Assembly (NCBI RefSeq): GCF_001428075.1
Contig: NZ_LMSI01000019.1
Span: 268,084 to 332,083, forward strand
Origin: Arthrobacter sp. Soil764
GTDB taxonomy: Bacteria; Actinomycetota; Actinomycetes; Actinomycetales; Micrococcaceae
Direction: 5' to 3'
Length of the DNA stretch: 64,000 bases
In this document: positions 45,895-54,727 of the stretch, piece by piece
Layout: each line of letters opens with the position of its first letter
How positions within the stretch are numbered: position 1 is the stretch's first letter
Position numbers and translations under genes: made by a program
The notes under the pieces: model-generated
What the model was told of the DNA's origin: nothing
Databases searched by the model: none
What the model saw: the letters and a program-made list of their open reading frames with translations, nothing else

Positions 45895-46929
45895 TCAGAC
45901 CAGCCAGCGCCACCAGCGCGGCTGCTCCGGTTCCGGCGTCGGTTCCGGTTCAGGTTCCTCACCCAGAGCCAGCGCGGCTTGGACAATGTCGTCCGCGGTG
46001 AGCGTCATGACAGCCTCGCGGTCGAGCGCATCGAGGCTTTGTTCCTCGTCGAGCGACAGTCGCAGCGCCTGGCGGTTGAGCGCCTGCTCGAACAGGGTGC
46101 GGGCGAACCGTGCATTGCCCGAGTCCTCGCCCGCGTGAAGCCCGGTGAGGATACGGCGTAGCATCTGGTCAGCCCCCGGCTCCAGCGTGTACTCGTGCTG
46201 CGCCAGCATCTGGTGAAAGATCGTTTGGAGTGCGTCGACCGAGTAGTCGGGGAACGTGATCTCTCGGGCGAACCGGGAGCGCAGACCGGGGTTCGAGAGC
46301 AGGAAGGACTCCATCAACCGGGGGTACCCGGCTACGATCACGACCAGGCGGTGGCGATGGTCCTCCATCCGTTTGAGCAGGACCTCGATCGCCTCGGGAC
46401 CGAAGTCCATCCGGCCGTCCTCGGGGGCCAGCGCGTAGGCCTCGTCAATGAACAGGACGCCGTCCAGCGCTCGCCGGATCACCCGGTCCGTCTTGATGGC
46501 TGTCGCGCCTACGTACTGTCCCACCAGACCCGAACGGTCGACCTCAACGAGGTGGCCTTTCTGCAACAGTCCCACCGCGCGGTACATCTCGGCCAGGAGC
46601 CGCGCCACGGTGGTCTTGCCCGTGCCCGGGTTTCCGAGGAACACCAGGTGCTGTGAGGTGGCCACCTCCGGCAGGCCATGCGCCTTTCGGCGGGCCTGGA
46701 CCTGGAGCAGTGCTACGAGGGCCCGCACCTGTTCCTTCACGGTCTCCAGGCCCACCAGCGCGTCGAGCTCGGCCTGCACTTCCGACAGCGGCCTGGCCGG
46801 CCCCGGCCTTGCCCCGATGAGATCACCGACCAGGTCGTCGACGCGTTCTGAACCAGGCAGCTTGAGTTGATCGGCCAGATGGCCGATGGTTTCGCGCAGG
46901 TCATCGAGCGGACGGCGGCTGGGAGCCAT
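45895..46929 (-). CDS. CbxX/CfxQ-type AAA+ ATPase
   Basis: A 344-residue single AAA+ domain protein of the CbxX/CfxQ/SpoVK type. It has Walker A GNPGTGKT at 99-106, Walker B GVLFIDEAYAL, an Arg finger region (NPGLRSRFAREITFPDYS) and a helical lid. Relatives include RuBisCO activase CbbX and the AAA part of ESX EccA, all protein remodelers. It ends with an unusual EPEPEPTPEPEQPRWWRWLV tail, acidic-proline then Trp/Arg-rich. ATG 46929 is preferred over an in-frame 47028. A LGFP/L,D-transpeptidase gene lies upstream on the same strand. Confidence 0.87.
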   Translation of the reverse strand: MAPSRRPLDDLRETIGHLADQLKLPGSERVDDLVGDLIGARPGPARPLSEVQAELDALVGLETVKEQVRALVALLQVQARRKAHGLPEVATSQHLVFLGNPGTGKTTVARLLAEMYRAVGLLQKGHLVEVDRSGLVGQYVGATAIKTDRVIRRALDGVLFIDEAYALAPEDGRMDFGPEAIEVLLKRMEDHRHRLVVIVAGYPRLMESFLLSNPGLRSRFAREITFPDYSVDALQTIFHQMLAQHEYTLEPGADQMLRRILTGLHAGEDSGNARFARTLFEQALNRQALRLSLDEEQSLDALDREAVMTLTADDIVQAALALGEEPEPEPTPEPEQPRWWRWLV

Positions 46930-47061
46930 GCATCCACTGTAGTACTCGATTCCCGGCCGGAGTGGGGTTGGCCTCAGCGGTATTAGGACGAGTTTTTTGT
47001 CGCAGTATTCCTGCGGTAGACGGCTCAACGGCTACTCCAAGCCCTGCATCCCAAAGTGACA

Positions 47062-47096
47062 GCAAAAAACCCTCCCCGTGGAGGCCGGGGAGGGTT
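47062..47096 (-). terminator. Rho-independent terminator of the LGFP gene
   Basis: On the minus strand AACCCTCCCC / GGGGAGGGTT (47087-47096 / 47068-47077) forms a perfect 10-bp stem followed by GTTTTTTGCT, a T-run, just after the LGFP stop. Confidence 0.85.
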
Positions 47097-47120
47097 CCTT
47101 GGTACAGCCGCTCCGGAGGG

Positions 47121-49460
47121 CTAGAAGCTGCCGTACTCGATCCTGGCCTGGCCGCCGGTGGGAACGGTGATCCGTCCGCCCTGGAAATCCTGGCCGGTCC
47201 CGCCGTCGGCCGTGACATAGTTGTCGGTCGTCGGATAGCCGAGCCTGCCGAACTCGAAGCCGGTGGCCGCCCAGGCGTCGCGGGTCTTGCCGGTTGAGAG
47301 CCGAACACCGGTGGCCGGACTGGAAATCAGCGCCCCCCTCTCGAAGTTCACGTACGAGCCGCCGTCCTTCAGCCCGGTCACCTTGTTGGTCCCGGGGAAC
47401 CCCAGGGCCACCAGGCCGCCGATGGCGTCGAATTTGGAGCTGTAGTCCGAGGACATCGAGTACGCGCCCAGCTGTGGGGACCAAAAGATGGTCCCGCCCT
47501 GGTAGTTCTGCCTGACGCCGCCGCCGACAGGAATCTCATCGCTGGTGGGGTAGCCGAGGTAGCCGTTTTCGAATCCTGCCTGTGCCCATGCACCCCGGGT
47601 GCCGCCGATGGAGACATGGGCTCCGCTGGCAGGGGACCACAGTATGGAGCCGCGCTGAAAGTTCTGGTACAGGCCGCCGTCCTTGATGGCCACTTGCGGG
47701 CTGACGGCCGCGCCGAGGGAGCGGCCCATCTCTTCGTGTTTGGCCAAGATGTCCCCGGTGACGGCGTAGGTCCCAACGTTCGGCACGTGGTAGATGACGC
47801 CGCCCTGGTAGTTCTGGGCGACGCCGCCGGAGATGGCGTACTCATCCGTGGTCGGGTAGCCGAGTGAGCCGTGCTCAAAGCCCTGCCCGGCCCAGACGTT
47901 ACGGATGGAACCGATGGACAGGATTGGGCCGGCGCCAGGTGTCAGCAGGATGGCGCCGCCCTGGTAGCTCTGGAACGCGCCGCCGTCCTTCAGTCCGGTC
48001 ACGACGTCACTGACCGGGTAGCCAAGGCCGCCCGACTCGAAACCGGTGGAGGCCCACTTGTCGCGGATGGGACCGTTGCTGCTGATGAAGGCACCGGTGG
48101 CCGGGGACCACATAATGGCGCCGCCTTCGAAGCCCTGCCAGGATCCGCCGCCCTTGATCCCCCCGTTTTGGCCGGTGACGGGGAAGCCCAGCACACCATT
48201 CTCGGCCCCTTGTTCCCGCCACTTGCTGTTGATCACGCCGGCGACGGCGAACGCGCCGGTCTTCGGCGAGTAGAAGATCGCTCCCCCTTGGTAGGCCTGG
48301 TAGAGCCCGCCGTCCTTCAGTCCGCTGATTTCGTCGCTCACGGGGTAGCCCAGGAAACCGTTCTCGAATCCCGTAGCCGACCAGCGGTCACGGATGGCGC
48401 CAACGGAAATGTGTACCCCGCCTGCGGGCGACCAGAGGATCGCTCCGCCTTCGTACAGTTGATACACGCCGCCACCTTTGAGGCCAGCCACCTCATCGGT
48501 GACGGGGTAGCCGAGGCGGCCGTTCTCAAATCCGTACTCAGCCCACTTGCTGCGGGTGGCACCTACGGAGAGCTTCGGGCCCGTGGCGGGGGACCAGACA
48601 ATGGCTCCGCCCTGGAAGTTCTGGAAGGCGCCGCCGTTCCTCAAGCCGCCGGTCTCATTGGAAGCCGGGCTGCCCAGGCCGCCGGCGGGCCCGTCGGTCT
48701 GGGAGTACTTCCCGGTGATGGATCCGAAGGGGTTGGATGAGTACGGGGTGAAGACGTCATCGATAGCTCCCATGATGATCCGGTCTCCGGGCCGGTTGCT
48801 TCGCAGGAACCGGTTGACCACATCCAGGCTCGTGGAGAGGCAGCCGGCGGAGGTGGTCCTCCCGGCGTGCAGGAAGATCGCATAGGAGGCGCCCTGCACA
48901 GTGTTCATGTCGGGCGGGCGGTTGTAGTTGATCACCGCCGCCTGCTCGTAGTAGCCCTGGTTCATGTAGGTGTAGAGGTTCTCGTCAGAGGGCCCGCCGC
49001 GGCCCTCGAAGTACTGGTTGTAGGTGGGGCCATATTCCCCGCCCCATCGGGAGTCCGCATTGACCGTGTGGTACGCCAAAGCTGTCCCGGGGTTGGCCCG
49101 GCCAAGGGCCTCCGTGACACTGTATGAGCCGGTGGGGGACTTGAAGGTGTCCTCCCAAGTCAATCCCGGCGGGGCGAAGCCCTTGAGGCCGGAGTAGCCC
49201 CAGTCCTGCCATTCCTGCATGTAGCTGTTGCCGGACCGGACGCAGCCGGTGATGGTGACAACGTTGGAGTCACGGCTTGTGGCGGTGGCGAACGTGACGC
49301 GGTTGGCGCCGAAGCTGTTGTATTTGACCTGACCCGCGGACAGCCGCTGGCAGGGGTTGTTCACCTGGGATGCTGCCTGGGCGCTGCCGGCTCCAAGGAA
49401 GGCACTGCCAGCGACGGCGATCACCGCCATCGCCAGAGATAGCGGTTTGGTTTTGTGCAC
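47121..49460 (-). CDS. Secreted L,D-transpeptidase-like LGFP-repeat protein
   Basis: A 779-residue secreted protein. Residues 1-29 form a signal peptide (HKTKPLSLAMAVIAVAGSAF...AGSAQA). The N-terminal ~290 residues resemble a YkuD-type L,D-transpeptidase: His198 and SAGC with Cys207 in FLHAGRTTSAGCLST. Then come about ten LGFP-type repeats of ~50 residues (SPASNE, LGYPVTDE, LGYPVSDE, LGFPVTGQ, LGYPTTDE and others; one degenerate). LGFP repeats bind the cell wall, so it probably modifies peptidoglycan or anchors there. GTG 49460 has AGGAAGAAGG upstream. A terminator follows. Confidence 0.85.
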   Translation of the reverse strand: MHKTKPLSLAMAVIAVAGSAFLGAGSAQAASQVNNPCQRLSAGQVKYNSFGANRVTFATATSRDSNVVTITGCVRSGNSYMQEWQDWGYSGLKGFAPPGLTWEDTFKSPTGSYSVTEALGRANPGTALAYHTVNADSRWGGEYGPTYNQYFEGRGGPSDENLYTYMNQGYYEQAAVINYNRPPDMNTVQGASYAIFLHAGRTTSAGCLSTSLDVVNRFLRSNRPGDRIIMGAIDDVFTPYSSNPFGSITGKYSQTDGPAGGLGSPASNETGGLRNGGAFQNFQGGAIVWSPATGPKLSVGATRSKWAEYGFENGRLGYPVTDEVAGLKGGGVYQLYEGGAILWSPAGGVHISVGAIRDRWSATGFENGFLGYPVSDEISGLKDGGLYQAYQGGAIFYSPKTGAFAVAGVINSKWREQGAENGVLGFPVTGQNGGIKGGGSWQGFEGGAIMWSPATGAFISSNGPIRDKWASTGFESGGLGYPVSDVVTGLKDGGAFQSYQGGAILLTPGAGPILSIGSIRNVWAGQGFEHGSLGYPTTDEYAISGGVAQNYQGGVIYHVPNVGTYAVTGDILAKHEEMGRSLGAAVSPQVAIKDGGLYQNFQRGSILWSPASGAHVSIGGTRGAWAQAGFENGYLGYPTSDEIPVGGGVRQNYQGGTIFWSPQLGAYSMSSDYSSKFDAIGGLVALGFPGTNKVTGLKDGGSYVNFERGALISSPATGVRLSTGKTRDAWAATGFEFGRLGYPTTDNYVTADGGTGQDFQGGRITVPTGGQARIEYGSF

Positions 49461-49775
49461 AGTTCCTTCTTCCTGTCGGCGCAGCCGGGCGCCATCCTCA
49501 TGAGCGGTGAAGCGCAGAAGGCCGTAAACCCCGATTGACGTGGGCAAACACGCGTTCTGGCGCGGCTGCACCTAGGCTACCCCTCCTGCTGACCTGCTCA
49601 CGCCACCATGTGCACGGCGGGGGACGAGGACCTACGACATCATCGTCATCACTGAAACCATCAGCCGAGCGTCCCCGGAAATCAGCGGCGATCCCTTCAG
49701 CCCGCTCCGAGGTGCTGGCATCCGTCGATGCCGTACACATAAAATGCGAAATCCATCACCAATAGAAAGATCCCC
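49461..49775. other. Divergent intergenic region between LGFP and pspA genes
   Basis: This 315-bp region carries the promoters of the two divergent genes. TAAAAT at 49740-49745 is a candidate pspA -10; no good -35 is seen. No gene is evident; the open frames here lack family-like sequence. Confidence 0.4.
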
Positions 49776-50504
49776 GTGAAGCAAAGTATTTTCGCCCGCG
49801 TCGCCCAGCTGGCCAAGGCCAACCTGAACGCCCTTCTGGACTCCGCGGAAGACCCGCAGAAGATGCTGGACCAGATGGTCCGGGACTACTCGGAGAACAT
49901 CCGTGAAGCCGAGTCCGCGGTGGCGCAGACCATCGGCAACCTCCGGATGGCCGAGGAAGACCACGCCCGCGCCGTCAACGAGGCCAACACCTGGGGTAGT
50001 AAGGCGATCGCTGCCTCCCGCAAGGCCGACGAGTTCCGGGCCGCCGGGAACGCCGTGGACGCTGACAAGTTCGATGCCCTGGCCAAGGTCGCCATCGGCC
50101 GGCAGATGACCGCTGAATCCACTGCCAAAGCGCAGGAACCAGATCTTGCCGCGCAGAACCAGGTCGTCGACAAGCTCAAGAACGGTCTGGGCGAGATGCG
50201 GGGCAAGCTCGGGGAGCTGACCGCCAAGCGGAACGAACTGGTCAACCGTTCCCGGGTCGCCGCAGCCCAGTCCCAGGTCCACGATGCGCTCAAGGCCCTT
50301 GACGCCGGAGACCCGACGTCGGCGATCGGCCGGTACGAGGAGAACATCCGCCGGCAGGAAGCCACTGTCCGCGGCCAGCAGGAACTCGCCGCTTCGTCCC
50401 TGGAGGCCCAGTTCGCGTCCCTGGAAGACCTCGGGGAGCAGACCGAAGTGGAAGCCCGCCTCGCCGCCCTCAAGTCCATCGATCGGAAAGCCATCGACTA
50501 CTAA
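49776..50504 (+). CDS. PspA/IM30 family envelope-stress protein
   Basis: A 242-residue, almost entirely coiled-coil protein with the PspA/IM30 signature: NALLDSAEDPQKMLDQMVRDYSENIREAESAVAQTIGN and ESTAKAQEPDLAAQNQVV. PspA/IM30 proteins are ESCRT-III-like and stabilise the cytoplasmic membrane under stress. The start is GTG 49776 with AGAAAG upstream. It is divergent from the cell-wall LGFP gene and overlaps a lipoprotein gene by 35 bp at the 3' end. Confidence 0.9.
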   Translation: MKQSIFARVAQLAKANLNALLDSAEDPQKMLDQMVRDYSENIREAESAVAQTIGNLRMAEEDHARAVNEANTWGSKAIAASRKADEFRAAGNAVDADKFDALAKVAIGRQMTAESTAKAQEPDLAAQNQVVDKLKNGLGEMRGKLGELTAKRNELVNRSRVAAAQSQVHDALKALDAGDPTSAIGRYEENIRRQEATVRGQQELAASSLEAQFASLEDLGEQTEVEARLAALKSIDRKAIDY

Positions 50505-51186
50505 GGGGCGGCTCATATAACGATCCTGGATCCCTCGCCGGACAGCTTAACTTTATGGGAGACAACGGGGACACCGCCCTTTCAACTTGGTGGAGAAGCG
50601 GAGCCGACCACGGGTGAGGGCCTAAACCGGTCACACGGACTCCGGCGACTGCCCCGGTCCGGGGCCTATCACCCGGGCTTGGCAGGGAGAGGTGCGCGGA
50701 AACGTAGCCTTGCTGAAGCATGATGACCTGGGACGTGGTTCCCGGACAGTCAGCTGTGAGCTCGACCGGCCAGAGGGTGACCGTGGGATGCTCCTGCCGG
50801 ATAAAGATGGTGGCGCTGGCGGCACCGACGCAGGCAGCAGTAACCGTGTACTGGCCCGCAACTGGCACCTGTTCCCTGCCCCCAAAGCCCCTGGCCGGGC
50901 CATCCATTGGACCCTCCTGGAAGAGGAGGACCGGCCCGGGCACGGCTTTCAGGAGTGCGTCCAGGTCCTGGTAATTTCTTGCCTCGCGCTGAAGAACCAG
51001 AGGATCAGCGGGTCCTGTGGCTGATTCCGTGATCAGTGACGGGTCAGTTGTCGCAGGGCGGCCGCGTTCGGCTGTCGGCGTGCTCGCCGGATCCGGATAG
51101 TCATAGGCGCACCCCGTCGTGGCGGCTATCGGCACCAGAAGGCACAGCGTAACGGCCAGGCGGGCGCCGAGGCCTTTCTTGTCCAT
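50470..51186 (-). CDS. Putative lipoprotein
   Basis: A 238-residue protein from ATG 51186 (MDKKGLGARLAVTL): a hydrophobic signal and TTGC, a weak lipobox (Thr at -3), followed by a Pro/Ala/Thr-rich spacer. The rest has no recognised domain; the strand-rich central segment (GQYTVTAACVGAASATIFI) suggests a small beta-rich exported domain. It converges on and overlaps pspA by 35 bp. Longer starts at 51195 or 51204 are possible. Confidence 0.6.
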   Translation of the reverse strand: MDKKGLGARLAVTLCLLVPIAATTGCAYDYPDPASTPTAERGRPATTDPSLITESATGPADPLVLQREARNYQDLDALLKAVPGPVLLFQEGPMDGPARGFGGREQVPVAGQYTVTAACVGAASATIFIRQEHPTVTLWPVELTADCPGTTSQVIMLQQGYVSAHLSLPSPGDRPRTGAVAGVRVTGLGPHPWSAPLLHQVERAVSPLSPIKLSCPARDPGSLYEPPLSSRWLSDRWT

Positions 51187-51381
51187 GCTTTCCATGGTCG
51201 CCACGCCCGCGATTCAAAGCAACAGCCGTGGCGGTCGCCCAAGCCGGCCATGTGATGGCTTCTCCCACCGCCCGGGCCAGCACCTGGAACCTTGACTCCG
51301 GGTCCTGCTCGCTGCGTGGTTTGGTGATTGCGGGCGCTCTCCCGGACGGTCCGCCTCAGCTCCGCGGCATCCGGCACCCAC

Positions 51382-51558
51382 CTAAATTTGGGTAACCCTC
51401 TCATTGGAGTTGAGGTTCTCCATGGTCCGGAGAGCGCTCCTGGGGTCGGCCGGCGGCCGGCTCCGGGCTTTGACCAAGGCAATCAGTAAGGTCAGGATGG
51501 TGCCCATCCAGGCAATCGCGGCCAGGAGCACCAGTCCGATCGCCACTAAGGGGTTCAT
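51382..51558 (-). CDS. Tiny single-pass membrane protein (copy C)
   Basis: A 58-residue frame below usual gene-calling length: ATG 51558, TAG at 51382-51384. One helix (NPLVAIGLVLLAAIAWMGTI) with a Trp at the same place as copies A and B, then a basic stretch (VKARSRPPADPR) and a polar tail with RTMENLNSNE, comparable to RMENRR in copy A. No good ribosome-binding site is seen. Evidence is compositional and by comparison with the other two. Confidence 0.45.
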   Translation of the reverse strand: MNPLVAIGLVLLAAIAWMGTILTLLIALVKARSRPPADPRSALRTMENLNSNERVTQI

Positions 51559-51661
51559 GCCGAAAGCCTAGGACTTAAAAGGCGGGAATCCGGGACGCAA
51601 CTCCGCACCGTCCCATACATGCATGCTTGGAACCAGGCCACACATGGCTCGTGATACAAGA

Positions 51662-51694
51662 AAGCCCCGGAAAATCAGTGATTTTCCGGGGCTT
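51662..51694. terminator. Hairpin downstream of tRNA-Leu
   Basis: Perfect 14-bp stem AAGCCCCGGAAAAT / ATTTTCCGGGGCTT with CAGTG loop, followed on the minus strand by TTCTTG. Confidence 0.8.
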
Positions 51695-51701
51695 CCGTTT
51701 G

Positions 51702-51784
51702 TGCGCGGAGGGGGACTTGAACCCCCACCCCCTTTCGAGGACTAGCACCTCAAGCTAGCGCGTCTGCCATTCCGCCACCCGCGC
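51702..51784 (-). tRNA. tRNA-Leu (anticodon GAG)
   Basis: The minus strand begins GCGCGGGTGGCGGAATGG. The anticodon arm is CTAGC-TTGAGGT-GCTAG, giving anticodon GAG, and a class II variable arm and GGTTCAAGTCC T-arm follow. The acceptor 3' strand is TCCGCGC then A. CCA is not encoded. The length is about 83 nt including the discriminator. It is followed by a strong hairpin. Confidence 0.92.
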
Positions 51785-51952
51785 AGGTGGTAATTCGGGA
51801 AGGCGTCCCGCCTTTCAGCGTTTCGCGCCTCTCCGAAGCAGCGAGAAAAACTCTAACATGACTTTCCGGGAACAACGAATCGAGGCGAGTAGGTAGGCTG
51901 AGGACAGCGATTCAGCTCGTGCCAAGCAGTCATTCCCATCAAGGAGCCTCCA

Positions 51953-53257
51953 ATGCCTGACGTCCTGCCCGAGGATGAAGTTGTCCGGATCTGCCAGGAA
52001 CTCATCCGGATCGACACCTCCAACTACGGCGACGGGTCAGGGCCGGGGGAGCGTGCCGCGGCAGAGTATGCCGCAGGACTCATTGAGGAAGTGGGCCTGG
52101 AAGCGGAGATCTTCGAATCCGCCCCCGGCAGGGCCAACGTTGTCACCAGGATGGCAGGGGAAGACCCCTCCGCCAGTGCCCTGGTGGTCCACGGCCACCT
52201 TGACGTCGTTCCCGCCCTGCGCGACCAGTGGTCTGTGGACCCGTTCGGTGCGGAACTGAAGGATGGCCTCATCTGGGGCCGCGGCGCCGTCGACATGAAG
52301 GACATGGACGCCATGATCCTTTCAGTCCTGCGGAACTTCGCCCGGGAAGGCAGGAAGCCCAAGCGGGACATCATCTTTGCGTTCTTCGCTGACGAGGAAG
52401 CCGGCGGCGTCTACGGCGCGCGCTATGCCGTGGACAACCGCCCGGAACTTTTCGAAGGTGCCACCGAGGCCATCTCCGAGGTGGGCGGATTCTCCGCAAC
52501 TATTGGCGGGCAGCGGACCTACCTGCTGCAGACGGCGGAGAAGGGCATTTCCTGGCTCCGGCTCGTTGCCCACGGGCGGGCAGGCCACGGCTCGCAGATC
52601 AACACGGACAACGCCGTGACCCGCCTGGCAGCCGCCGTAACGCGCATCGGTGAATACAAGTGGCCCATCGAGCTCACGCCCACCACCCGGCAGTTCCTTG
52701 ACGGAGTGACAGAACTCACGGGCGTCGAGTTCGACGCCGACAATCCTGACCTCCTGCTCGACCAGCTTGGCACCGTGGCCCGGTTCGTCGGGGCCACCTT
52801 GCAGAACACCACGAACCCGACGCTCCTCAAGGGCGGCTACAAGCACAATGTCATCCCCGAGTCTGCCGAGGCCCTGGTTGATTGCCGCACCCTGCCCGGC
52901 CAGGAACAGCAGGTCCTCGAAATCGTGCGCGAACTCGCCGGCAACGGAGTGGACGTCAGCTATGTCCACAACGACGTCTCCCTCGAGGTCCCGTTCGCAG
53001 GCAACCTGGTGGACTCTATGATCGATGCCCTGCACAAAGAGGACCCCGGCGCAAAAGTGCTGCCCTACACGCTGTCCGGCGGTACGGACAACAAGTCGCT
53101 CAGCCGGCTGGGCATCACCGGCTACGGCTTCGCACCCCTCATGCTCCCGGACGAGCTGGACTTCACCGGCATGTTCCACGGCGTGGACGAGCGTGTGCCC
53201 GCGGACTCCCTCAAGTTCGGCGCCCGGGTGCTGAACACGCTGCTCACCAACTACTAA
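51953..53257 (+). CDS. M20-family metallopeptidase/amidohydrolase
   Basis: A 434-residue M20/M25/M40 peptidase. The metal ligands are visible in VVHGHLDVVPA (first His/Asp), WGRGAVDMKD (bridging Asp) and FFADEEAGG (Glu pair), with the dimerisation-domain segment GRAGHGSQ and a C-terminal HGVDERVPAD His. Such enzymes hydrolyse dipeptides or N-acyl amino acids; the substrate is unknown. The start ATG 51953 has AAGGAG upstream. The acyl-CoA dehydrogenase begins 12 bp after the stop, a likely operon. Confidence 0.9.
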   Translation: MPDVLPEDEVVRICQELIRIDTSNYGDGSGPGERAAAEYAAGLIEEVGLEAEIFESAPGRANVVTRMAGEDPSASALVVHGHLDVVPALRDQWSVDPFGAELKDGLIWGRGAVDMKDMDAMILSVLRNFAREGRKPKRDIIFAFFADEEAGGVYGARYAVDNRPELFEGATEAISEVGGFSATIGGQRTYLLQTAEKGISWLRLVAHGRAGHGSQINTDNAVTRLAAAVTRIGEYKWPIELTPTTRQFLDGVTELTGVEFDADNPDLLLDQLGTVARFVGATLQNTTNPTLLKGGYKHNVIPESAEALVDCRTLPGQEQQVLEIVRELAGNGVDVSYVHNDVSLEVPFAGNLVDSMIDALHKEDPGAKVLPYTLSGGTDNKSLSRLGITGYGFAPLMLPDELDFTGMFHGVDERVPADSLKFGARVLNTLLTNY

Positions 53258-53269
53258 GAGGGATCTACC

Positions 53270-54430
53270 GTGACTCCAGAGGACCTGCTGCCGGATGAGC
53301 TCCTGGAGCGCATCCGGGGCCGCGCCGCAGGGTACGACCAGGTCAACGCCTTTTTCCACGAGGACCTGCGGGAGCTTGCGGCGGCAGGGTACCTGAAGCT
53401 TTTCGTGCCAGCGTCCGACGGCGGCCCGGGCCTTGGGCTCGAAGCGGCGGCGCAGTGCCAGCGCAGGCTGGCAACGGCCGCCCCGGCCACCGCGCTGGCC
53501 GTCAACATGCACCTGGTGTGGACCGGCGTCGCGCACGTCCTCGCAGCCCGCGGCGACCACTCCCTGGCCTTCGTCCTCAAGGAAGCCGCCCAGGGCGAAC
53601 TCTTCGCGTTTGGCAACTCGGAGGCGGGCAACGACTCAGTCCTCTTTGACTCACGGACGGTGGCCACGCCGGATCCGGATGGCAGCTACTCGTTCACCGG
53701 GACCAAGATCTTCACCAGCCTCTCGCCGGCCTGGACCCGGTTGGGAATTTTCGGGAAGGATGCTGCTGCGCGTGACGGGGCCGGGGAGCTCGTCCACGGG
53801 TTCATCAGCCGTGAAACGCCCGGCTACCGGATCCTGGACGACTGGGACACCCTGGGCATGCGGGCCAGCCAGTCCGCCACTACGGTCCTTGACGGCGTGA
53901 CAGTCCCGCCGGACCGGATCTTCCGGAAGCTGCCTGTCGGCCCCAACGCCGACCCGCTGATCTTCGCGATCTTCGCGTGCTTCGAAAGCCTCCTGGCCGC
54001 CGTCTACACCGGGCTGGGTGAACGCGCACTGGCCGTGGGCGTGGAGGCGGTCAAGCGCCGCACCTCGTTCAAGAACGGTGGACGCAGCTACGCACAGGCC
54101 CCGGACATCCGCTGGAAAGTGGCGGACGCTGCCATGGCCATGGACACCCTGTACCCGCAGCTCCGGTCAGTCACGGCCGACGTCGACGCCCTGGCCGACC
54201 ACGGGGCCCAATGGTTCCCCAAACTGGTGGGGCTGAAAGTGAATGCCACCGAAACGGCGCGGCGCGTGGTGGACCTCGCCATCCGCGTCAGCGGGGGATC
54301 GAGCTACTTCAGGGGCTCCGAGCTGGAGCGGCTCTACCGGGACGTGCTCGCGGGAATGTTCCACCCCTCCGACGACGAATCCGCACACAACACCGTGGCC
54401 AACGCCTGGCTGGGCCCGCTGGAAAATTAG
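53270..54430 (+). CDS. Acyl-CoA dehydrogenase family protein
   Basis: A 386-residue flavoprotein of the acyl-CoA dehydrogenase superfamily: an N-terminal helical domain, a central beta domain (FSFTGTKIFTSLSPAW-like strand, DTLGMRASQSATTVLDGV) and a C-terminal helical domain with RVSGGSSYFRGSELERLYRD. It resembles the dibenzothiophene monooxygenase/nitroalkane-oxidase-like branch as much as classical dehydrogenases, and the catalytic Glu is not clear-cut. The start is GTG 53270. It is probably cotranscribed with the M20 gene. Confidence 0.82.
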   Translation: MTPEDLLPDELLERIRGRAAGYDQVNAFFHEDLRELAAAGYLKLFVPASDGGPGLGLEAAAQCQRRLATAAPATALAVNMHLVWTGVAHVLAARGDHSLAFVLKEAAQGELFAFGNSEAGNDSVLFDSRTVATPDPDGSYSFTGTKIFTSLSPAWTRLGIFGKDAAARDGAGELVHGFISRETPGYRILDDWDTLGMRASQSATTVLDGVTVPPDRIFRKLPVGPNADPLIFAIFACFESLLAAVYTGLGERALAVGVEAVKRRTSFKNGGRSYAQAPDIRWKVADAAMAMDTLYPQLRSVTADVDALADHGAQWFPKLVGLKVNATETARRVVDLAIRVSGGSSYFRGSELERLYRDVLAGMFHPSDDESAHNTVANAWLGPLEN

Positions 54431-54453
54431 AGGGTCCGCTGGACTGTCATTCC

Positions 54454-54687
54454 CTAGACGGTCCGCTGGACCTGCATCACGCGGCGCCGGAGCCAAAAGC
54501 GCCTGCCGCCGCCCACGTAGAGCTTGCTGCGTTCCAATTCCCACTTGCCGTATTCGGAGTGTTCCACCAGGCGCCGGCGTGCCTCCGGCAGGGAGTCATC
54601 AGGGCTGACGGTCAGTACGAGGTACTCGTACTGCCGCAAATAATCCCGCTCCCGCTGGACCGAGCTGGTGAGAAATTGTTCCTTCAT
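54454..54687 (-). CDS. DUF5703 small protein
   Basis: A 77-residue basic protein (QYEYLVLTVSPDDSLPEARRRLVEHSEYGKWELERSKLYVGGGRRFWLRRRVMQVQRT) matching the actinobacterial DUF5703 family. The function is unknown; the strand-rich WELER...YVGGGRRFWLRR region suggests a compact beta domain. The 3' end converges on the acyl-CoA dehydrogenase gene. Confidence 0.8.
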   Translation of the reverse strand: MKEQFLTSSVQRERDYLRQYEYLVLTVSPDDSLPEARRRLVEHSEYGKWELERSKLYVGGGRRFWLRRRVMQVQRTV

Positions 54688-54727
54688 TTGCTCTCCATTT
54701 TCGTCCTTTTCCGGCTAACGTGAAGTC

